NCBI RefSeq assembly: GCF_003626635.1
Contig: NZ_RAZT01000002.1
Location: 496,001 to 560,000, forward strand
Direction of reading: 5' to 3'
DNA: 64,000 nucleotides
DNA from: Micromonospora musae
Lineage (GTDB): Bacteria > Actinomycetota > Actinomycetes > Mycobacteriales > Micromonosporaceae
Of the stretch, positions 59,018-64,000 are shown piece after piece. Under the pieces are notes generated by a model that saw only the letters and a program-made list of their open reading frames with translations, had not been told where the DNA came from and did not search any database. The position numbers and the translations under genes are program-made. The first letter of the stretch is position 1, and the number at the start of each line of letters is the position of its first letter.

Positions 59018-59038
59018 GCGTAACACGGTGGTTACGCT
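59018..59038 (+). promoter_or_regulatory. arsR promoter with overlapping dyad
   Basis: GCGTAAC (59018-59024) and GTTACGC (59031-59037) are perfect inverted arms six bases apart. The second overlaps TACGCT (59033-59038), the -10 that precedes the leaderless arsR GTG by six bases, so ArsR binding would shut off its own promoter. Confidence 0.85.
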
Positions 59039-59044
59039 TTCCTG

Positions 59045-59407
59045 GTGGACGAGGTGGCTGCGGCGATCGCCGACCCGGTGCGGCGGGAGATCCTGGTGAT
59101 GCTGCGCGACCAGCGGCTCCCCGCGGGGGAGATCGCCGACCGGTTCGTCATCAGCCGGCCCGCCGTCAGCCGACACCTGCGGGTGCTCCGGGAGAGCGGC
59201 CTGGTCCGCGACACGCTCGTCGGCCGGCAACGCTTCTACGAACTGGACGCGTCGCGGTTCGCCGACTTGATCGAGTGGCTCGACCAGTTCGCTCGGGCCA
59301 CCAGTTGGGAACGTCGCCTCGACGCGCTGGAGACCGAGGTCTATCGCACCCGTCGCGAGCGCCGCCGGCGCGACACGGCGGAACAACGACAGGAGAAAAC
59401 GGCATGA
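59045..59407 (+). CDS. ArsR-family regulator of the SRPBCC gene
   Basis: This 120-residue winged-helix protein has AAIADPVRREILVMLRDQRLPAGEIADRFVISRPAVSRHLRVLRESGLVRDTLVGRQRFYELD, the ArsR DNA-binding core. It has no metal-binding Cys motif, so it senses something other than a metal. It is leaderless, with GTG six bases after TACGCT. Its stop overlaps the SRPBCC start (ATGA). ArsR-SRPBCC pairs are common in actinomycetes; usually the AHSA1-type partner binds the ligand or substrate. Confidence 0.93.
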   Translation: MDEVAAAIADPVRREILVMLRDQRLPAGEIADRFVISRPAVSRHLRVLRESGLVRDTLVGRQRFYELDASRFADLIEWLDQFARATSWERRLDALETEVYRTRRERRRRDTAEQRQEKTA

Positions 59408-59913
59408 GCAACCCGCCCACCGGCCGGCTCTTCCCGATCGCCGACGGCCACGATCTCGTCCTCAGCCGTACGTTCCGGGCACCCATCGAGGACGTGTGGG
59501 CCAGCGTGACCGAACCCGACCGCACCGCTCGGTGGTTCGGAGCGTGGGAAGGCGACGCCGCTCCCGGTCGCATGATCAAACTGCAGATGGCCTACGAGGA
59601 TCAGTCACCGTGGTTCGACGTACGGATCGACGCGTGCGACCCACCCCGCCGACTGGCCGTGTCGACGACCGACGAGTCCGGCAACTGGCGGATCGAGCTG
59701 AGGCTGTCGCAGACCGATGGTCACACCCAACTCCAGCTCGTGCACCACCTCGACAACACCGACCAGGTCGGCGAGATGGGTCCCGGCTGGGAGTACTACC
59801 TGGACATGCTGGTGGCCGCCCGAGACGGCTCCCCCACACCGAGCTTCGACGACTACTACCCGGCGATGAAGCCCTACTACTCCTCGCTGCCGGCCGAGGT
59901 CGACCCAGCGTGA
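59404..59913 (+). CDS. SRPBCC (AHSA1-like) ligand-binding protein
   Basis: This 169-residue helix-grip protein has LVLSRTFRAPIEDVWASVTEPDRTARWFGAWEGDAAPGR at the N-terminus and a long C-terminal helix GWEYYLDMLVAARDGSPTPSFDDYYPAMKPYY closing the pocket. The family binds hydrophobic ligands or, in some members, modulates chaperones. It is translationally coupled to arsR by a 4-base overlap. Function beyond the pair is unknown. Confidence 0.92.
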   Translation: MSNPPTGRLFPIADGHDLVLSRTFRAPIEDVWASVTEPDRTARWFGAWEGDAAPGRMIKLQMAYEDQSPWFDVRIDACDPPRRLAVSTTDESGNWRIELRLSQTDGHTQLQLVHHLDNTDQVGEMGPGWEYYLDMLVAARDGSPTPSFDDYYPAMKPYYSSLPAEVDPA

Positions 59914-59980
59914 CCTCGCGGCGCTGCTAGTGGGTAGCGCCCTCACGCCGACCCGAGGGCGACCATCTCGCCCGCTGATT

Positions 59981-60817
59981 TCAGGCGAAGATGGCCTTCA
60001 CCGAGTTCCAGAGCACGCCCCGGTTCTCCCGGCCGGGATACAGCGCCAGCACGGAGTCGTACAACTCCTGGTAGTTCGCCGCCTCTTCCCGCGTGGCGGC
60101 GAAGTCCTCGATGTAGCGGCGGGTGCGGCCGATGTCGTCGGGACTGTGCGGGTCGCCGTCGCGCTTGTGCCCGGAGACGACCGCGGTCGGGCGAAGCCCG
60201 TCGAGCGTGTCCAGTGCGTCGAGCCACCGCCGGCTGCCGTCGCCCGTGGATTCGGCCATATAAAGATGTACGTCGCCGTAGACGGCGTCGCCGGCCACCA
60301 CCAGTCCGATGGAGGGCACGTACAGCGAACTGGTGCTGTCGGTGTCGGTATGGCCCAGCTCAATGGCCTGCAGTTGCTCGCCTTCGAGTTCCAGTCGCCC
60401 GTCGGCGAGCGGCTCGACGCTGAACCGCTGGTCGCAGAGTTGACCGGGGAAACGGGGCTTCCAGTAGCCGTCGAGCCACTGAGGGCTCCACTGGGCGGGT
60501 ATCTGCTCGGCTACGCCCGGCACCGCGACGACCCGGGCGGCGGGGAACCGCTCCAGCACCGCGGGAGCTCCGAAGAAGTGATCACCGTGGGCATGGGTGA
60601 TGAAGATCGTGGTGACGTTCTTGCCGGTGGTGAGGATCCAATCGGTCAGGACCCTCGACTCGTCGATGGTCATCAGCGGATCCACCAGGACCGCGTCCCG
60701 CTCGCCGAAGATGAGCGTGGACGCGGTCGGCGACCACCGGCGGCGGTCCTCGCCCGGCGGGAGATCATCGGAGACGGCGACCTTGGCCGGCGCCACGTGG
60801 ACCGAATAGCTCAGCAT
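59981..60817 (-). CDS. Metallo-beta-lactamase-fold hydrolase
   Basis: This 278-residue enzyme has the zinc motif THAHGDHFFGAP (HxHxDH), a further ELGHTDTDSTSSLYVPSIGLVVAGDAVYGD, in which His and Asp complete the dinuclear site, and VVSGHKRDGDPHS for the last His. It resembles stand-alone MBL hydrolases close to lactonases and quinoprotein-associated hydrolases; the substrate is not predictable. ATG 60817 has GGTGGAAA upstream and begins LSYSVHVAPAKVAVS. An alternative start at 60895 is unlikely as it lacks a ribosome site. Confidence 0.9.
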   Translation of the reverse strand: MLSYSVHVAPAKVAVSDDLPPGEDRRRWSPTASTLIFGERDAVLVDPLMTIDESRVLTDWILTTGKNVTTIFITHAHGDHFFGAPAVLERFPAARVVAVPGVAEQIPAQWSPQWLDGYWKPRFPGQLCDQRFSVEPLADGRLELEGEQLQAIELGHTDTDSTSSLYVPSIGLVVAGDAVYGDVHLYMAESTGDGSRRWLDALDTLDGLRPTAVVSGHKRDGDPHSPDDIGRTRRYIEDFAATREEAANYQELYDSVLALYPGRENRGVLWNSVKAIFA

Positions 60818-61047
60818 GCCGTTTCCACCCCTCTTCGGTACGAGATCCCCGCGATGCCGGGGAGACACGGGGTTCAGCCGGTCGCCCGCGGTCACGATGT
60901 CGACGAGTCAGCTGGGGTACCCACTTCTGCGCGAGATTCCCGGCATGGGCCACGAGGGTTTGATGCGAGGTCATACGGCCAGCTGAGGCCCTTGTCGGCC
61001 TGGTTCGGCTCGCGTGGTTGCTGTACTTCGCTGCTGTACTGCTGGTC

Positions 61048-61221
61048 TCAGACGAGGCGCTGGATGCGGACCTTCGGTTGCTCGTTTCTCAGGTGGCCGT
61101 GCTTGTGCTGGCGGACCTGCTCGTTCCACACCTCCTGGCCGTAGTCCGGGTTCGGCGGGATCCACTTGTGGGAGCCGTCGCTGTAGTGGAACTTCTCGTC
61201 ACCGGGCCGCAGGATGCTCAT
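61048..61221 (-). CDS. Tiny protein, third of a coupled trio
   Basis: This 57-residue soluble protein has MSILRPGDEKFHYSDGSHKWIPPNPDYGQEVWNE-type composition, with aromatic and proline residues and a basic tail (RIQRLV end). I recognise no family. Its ATG overlaps the previous gene's stop (ATGA), so it is translated by coupling and not from its own ribosome site. Conservation could not be tested, but the reading frame has good third-position bias. Confidence 0.6.
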   Translation of the reverse strand: MSILRPGDEKFHYSDGSHKWIPPNPDYGQEVWNEQVRQHKHGHLRNEQPKVRIQRLV

Positions 61222-61436
61222 CGGATCCATCCGACGAACCGGTGATGCAGGTGGCCGGCGGGGACGTGGGCCAGGTCCTGGCTGGCGTCGACGAGCTGGG
61301 CGGCCAGGTAGAGGGCCAGCGACACCGGGGCGCTGTCGTACTCCGCCCGCAGCTCTCGCCGCCGGGTCTGACAGGGCCACTCCCCCGCACAGCCGCCGCA
61401 CGTCCAGGCCGGCTTGACCGGGTGGTGGGTGGTCAT
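61218..61436 (-). CDS. Small Cys-rich protein, second of a coupled trio (often named flavin reductase)
   Basis: This 72-residue protein has KPAWTCGGCAGEWPCQTRRRELRAEYDSAPVSLALYLAAQLVDASQDLAHV and a C-terminal RFVGWIR. Similar actinobacterial proteins are often labelled flavin reductase, but the CxxC-xxx-WPC N-terminus looks like a metal site and no flavin fold is visible at this length. It overlaps its neighbours by 4 bases on both sides. The function is unknown. Confidence 0.7.
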   Translation of the reverse strand: MTTHHPVKPAWTCGGCAGEWPCQTRRRELRAEYDSAPVSLALYLAAQLVDASQDLAHVPAGHLHHRFVGWIR

Positions 61437-61621
61437 CGCGGGCTGTCCTGGCTGGGCCAGTGGCCGCGGTTGATCGGGATGCAGTGAAGGCTGCGGCACG
61501 GCAGGCTCGCGCCGCATCGGCAGACGCGCCGCCAGCGCCGCCAGGACCATACGGGCCGATGCCTACGGGCGAGAGTCAGCGCGGTGGCCAAGAGGTATTC
61601 GTCGTACGAGACGCGCCGCAC
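61433..61621 (-). CDS. Tiny Cys-rich basic protein, first of a coupled trio
   Basis: This 62-residue protein has RRVSYDEYLLATALTLARRHRPVWSWRRWRRVCRCGASLPCRSLHCIPINRGHWPS. The CRCG-x4-C-x4-C pattern suggests a zinc knuckle on a basic surface, which could touch nucleic acid or a partner. The GTG start begins about 100 bases after the promoter. Its stop overlaps the next ATG. I recognise no family. Confidence 0.62.
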   Translation of the reverse strand: MRRVSYDEYLLATALTLARRHRPVWSWRRWRRVCRCGASLPCRSLHCIPINRGHWPSQDSPR

Positions 61622-61725
61622 GTGCCCCTCCCTCGTCGATCACGAGGGCGAGCTCCTCCCCCGTGGCTGAGAGGGACGCGGCGGCCAGGCGAGACCCGCA
61701 CCGCCCGCCGCATCCCGTGAGCAAG

Positions 61726-61769
61726 AAGCTACGGTCGGTTGCGGAGCGGAATGGGTATGGTTCGTACCC
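61726..61769 (-). promoter_or_regulatory. Candidate promoter and operator of the small-protein operon
   Basis: On the minus strand TAGCTT (61726-61731) is a plausible -10. Just upstream, GGGTATG-GTT-CGTACCC (61753-61769) is a 17-base dyad with six of seven positions matching, set beside the XRE stop. The XRE protein encoded upstream is the obvious candidate binder. Confidence 0.55.
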
Positions 61770-61774
61770 CTAGA

Positions 61775-62986
61775 TCACGAGAGCAGCCCGACCTTCACGG
61801 CGAGGTCACGGGCGTCGTCACGGGTGGAACGCGGGCCATCGAGCAGGTCCAGGGTGATCTGACGGGCGTACCCGTTGAAGCGGATCGTCTCCGGGGCCGA
61901 CTCGTACGCCCGCCGGAGGGTCACCACGGCCGCTTCCTGGTCGTTCTTGCCGTAGTGCGCCCGCGCCACCTCGATAAGATGGCGCGCCCCGCGCGGCCTC
62001 GACGGGATCGCTGCCGAATCGTGGCGGCGCGCCTGCCGCACCGCCTCACCTGACTTCTGCAACTCCACCGCCACGGTCACAGCATGAGCGCCCATGATGA
62101 CTCGGGAGAACGATGTCTGCGGTTGATAGAAGCCCTGCGGCAGGCGCTGCGCCATCCGGTCCGCGCGGTCCCAGTACCGCCAGGCCCGGCCTTCCTCGCC
62201 AGCACGAGCGGCGGTGTAGGCGACCTCGAAGTTCAGCGCGCCCCAGAGCGCCAAGAGGTTCGCGTTCCCGTCGGCCATCCTCGGCTCAAGAGCCGAGAGC
62301 ACGTCAAGAGTCACGGCCGTAGCGGTATCCCAGTCCCCGGCATCCCGATGCACCTGGCACAGGAACCATCCCGCGCATGCCACCGCCTCCGGATCACCAG
62401 ACTCCTGCGCCGCCACCATCGCCCGGTCCGCAACCCGCCACAACAGCTCGGCGGCAGGTTGGTAGGCAAGGAACATCTGCGTCAGCCCGAGCGCCTCCGC
62501 CAACAGGGCCTGCGCCTGCCGGCGCTCGTCACCCTCGTATGCCAACGCGGCGCGCTGCACGTCGCGCAGCAACCCCGGCAACAAGCCACCCAACACCGTA
62601 CGGTGATCGGACGCCTGATGGCGCGCCCGCCATGCCACCGCAAGCCGCTCCCTCAGGCTCGTCAACGACTCGACAGAAACCTCGTCGGAGAATACGAATC
62701 GGTTCACTGCGTCCCGGACGGACGCCAACGCTGGATGCTCCGGCCCGTTGACCACAGCAGACCGGGCGCCCAACTCGCCGGCCAGGGCAGAGACCTCAAC
62801 CTTGAGGGCACGCGCGATGCGATCCAGCATGTGAATGCGCGGCGGCAGGATCCGATCGGTCTCCACCGCCTTGACCCACTCAGCGCTACGGCCAACCAAC
62901 CCACCAAGCACCGCCCGAGTCTTCCCGGACCGCTCCCGGTAGACCTTCAACCGCTGCCCGAAAGTCAGTTCCGGCAAAGGTTCCAT
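61775..62986 (-). CDS. XRE-family regulator with large helical C-terminal domain
   Basis: This 403-residue protein has an N-terminal Cro/CI-type helix-turn-helix (TFGQRLKVYRERSGKTRAVLGGLVGRSAEWVKAVETDRILPPRIHMLDRIARAL, residues about 8-62) and a C-terminal series of helical pairs reminiscent of TPR repeats (for example AQALLAEALGLTQMFLAYQPAAELLWRVADRAMVAAQESGD and RHLIEVARAHYGKNDQEAAVVTLRRAYE). Such proteins sense peptides or partner proteins in actinomycetes. GAGGAGG precedes ATG 62986. Three tiny genes follow on the same strand after 153 bases, so it may regulate or partner with them. Confidence 0.9.
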   Translation of the reverse strand: MEPLPELTFGQRLKVYRERSGKTRAVLGGLVGRSAEWVKAVETDRILPPRIHMLDRIARALKVEVSALAGELGARSAVVNGPEHPALASVRDAVNRFVFSDEVSVESLTSLRERLAVAWRARHQASDHRTVLGGLLPGLLRDVQRAALAYEGDERRQAQALLAEALGLTQMFLAYQPAAELLWRVADRAMVAAQESGDPEAVACAGWFLCQVHRDAGDWDTATAVTLDVLSALEPRMADGNANLLALWGALNFEVAYTAARAGEEGRAWRYWDRADRMAQRLPQGFYQPQTSFSRVIMGAHAVTVAVELQKSGEAVRQARRHDSAAIPSRPRGARHLIEVARAHYGKNDQEAAVVTLRRAYESAPETIRFNGYARQITLDLLDGPRSTRDDARDLAVKVGLLS

Positions 62987-63277
62987 CCCGAACCTCCTCG
63001 TCGCACGGGCTGCACCATCGGCACCTAGGGCCGCCGTCCCACCAACGCTACCGAGCAGCCCGCACCCTCATAACCCCTCACACATAGCCCGTCCGCAATC
63101 CAAAGCCGAGACAGGCGCTCTCCTAGACTCCTCGCTTGTAAGTTCTGGGCGCCGTCCGGTGGAGTCCGTCCGCATCCCCGACCTCGGGCGGCTGTCCCCG
63201 CCCGGCCGCCAGTGGCTGCCCGCGTCCCGGCCCGTTGCTGTCAGCGTTGCTGTCGAGAGCATCGGGGCCATCACCGC

Positions 63278-63661
63278 TTAGTGCTGGTCGGCCATCGGCG
63301 CTTGCTGCCCGAAGAACTCGCGGAGGAGCCGGCAGAGGGTCGAGATGGCCCGCTTGTGGTCGTCATCGCTGACAAGGCGGTCCTCGGTGGCATTGTCACC
63401 GAAGGTCTCCGCTAGCGCCAGAGACCAGAAGGCGAGGCTGCTGCCACGGTGGCGGGCGGTCATCCACTCCTGGAACACCGCCAGCTCGCCCCGGCCACGC
63501 GCAAGGTCAAATCCGGTCAGCGCCGAGAACGCTCGGTCGTACCTTGGCCGCCCGACGTACAGACCCAGCCTGTGATCCACATGCCAAAGGAACTCTTCCC
63601 AGCCCACCGAGGCATTGTCTCTGACCATGACCGCTTCGGTGTGAACGCAGATGCGGGACAT
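63278..63661 (-). CDS. Hypothetical protein
   Basis: This 127-residue protein has VGWEEFLWHVDHRLGLYVGRPRYDRAFSALTGFDLARG and FQEWMTARHRGSSLAFWSLALAETFG, mostly helical. Third-position G/C is lower than in the rest of the window, hinting at a different history. I recognise no family; it may relate to small actinobacterial proteins found next to XRE genes, which is an impression only. A later ATG at 63628 could be the true start. Confidence 0.6.
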   Translation of the reverse strand: MSRICVHTEAVMVRDNASVGWEEFLWHVDHRLGLYVGRPRYDRAFSALTGFDLARGRGELAVFQEWMTARHRGSSLAFWSLALAETFGDNATEDRLVSDDDHKRAISTLCRLLREFFGQQAPMADQH

Positions 63662-63806
63662 CGTTGGGTGTCATCCGTCGCCGTCTTGGGCTGCAGGGCA
63701 AGCCTCATCTGCTGCTCAATGCCGTCTTCTACTGGCGGTTGCTGAGCGTTTCGATACCTCCTCGCTGCCTCTCTGGCCCCGGCCTGGGTTATACGCAGCG
63801 AAGGAG

Positions 63807-63998
63807 TCAGGGACGGTTCTCCTCGTGCCCCGCCTCTAATTGGTCTGCTCGGTGGTGAAGTTCTGCAGCGATGGTGTTCCAGTCCGGGCCGAAGGCACGC
63901 AGGTCGTTGGCCGCCCAATGCAACAGCTCGGCATCCTCCGGCCGTTGGAGGCAGGCCAACCGGAACGCGAGGTTCCGCGCCCAGACAGGCAGACCCAT
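63807..63998 (-). CDS. Hypothetical protein at the window edge
   Basis: This is a 63-residue reading frame, VWARNLAFRLACLQRPEDAELLHWAANDLRAFGPDWNTIAAELHHRADQLEAG in the middle, with good codon bias, so it is probably real. The ATG lies 3 bases from the edge, so it is equally possible that this is the C-terminal end of a longer protein. It looks helical and soluble. No family is recognised. Confidence 0.5.
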   Translation of the reverse strand: MGLPVWARNLAFRLACLQRPEDAELLHWAANDLRAFGPDWNTIAAELHHRADQLEAGHEENRP

Positions 63999-64000
63999 CC

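Noticed and set aside
63068-63274. Possible 68-residue gene on the minus strand
   Set aside because: Low-complexity composition, no ribosome site and no recognisable fold; probably intergenic.

Overview
The window is chromosomal DNA of a high-GC actinomycete. The signs are strong G/C bias at third codon positions, many GTG starts, TAnnnT -10 boxes followed 6-7 bases later by leaderless start codons, GC-rich hairpins without U tracts at convergent gene ends, and actinobacterial families such as DUF488, DUF1028, NsrR/Rrf2 and XRE regulators. A Micromonosporaceae-like host (Micromonospora or a relative) is my inference and was not tested. I found no rRNA, tRNA, CRISPR array, insertion sequence or phage module. 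The layout is a patchwork of short operons, most of them next to their own regulator.

Left part (1-15.5 kb): a membrane STAND-like protein cut by the window edge; an ATP-grasp gene and pyridoxal kinase (pdxY); a tandem LtrA membrane protein; a PPOX/FMN-fold protein; a Tat-exported GH127 arabinofuranosidase under a LacI-type operator; an acetamidase/formamidase; a secreted Xaa-Pro dipeptidyl peptidase; and a divergent MarR / two-LLM-oxidoreductase / F420-reductase-like locus with two operators.

Middle left (15.8-27 kb): GNAT, PP2C-like, cytochrome P450 and DUF488 genes; then a compact nitric-oxide defence block (group III truncated globin, Cys-rich Fe-S type winged-helix regulator, flavohaemoglobin hmp, nsrR); a YcaQ-like DNA glycosylase; and a large secreted M14 carboxypeptidase.

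Middle right (27-43.9 kb): TetR with aldehyde dehydrogenase and an MFS exporter; SulP transporter with MerR; a molybdate operon (HTH-Mop regulator, modA, modB, modC) with tight spacing or 4-base overlaps; aldo/keto reductase; zinc alcohol dehydrogenase; TMEM175-type channel; saccharopine-dehydrogenase-like enzyme divergent from a GlxA-type regulator; tautomerase and SDR divergent from TetR; and an AlkD-like DNA repair gene.

Right part (44-64 kb): a secreted purple-acid-phosphatase-like enzyme fused to propeller-like and Ig-like parts, a secreted trypsin-like protease, lipoproteins, a TetR/TDT-transporter operon, a GIDE/BAM-like two-helix membrane protein, acetyltransferases, an ArsR-SRPBCC pair, a metallo-beta-lactamase-fold hydrolase, and a string of three tiny, translationally coupled genes downstream of a large XRE regulator. 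The last locus is the best candidate here for an undescribed system. A second theme is that ten genes have a leaderless promoter architecture, and eight of those encode transcription factors.
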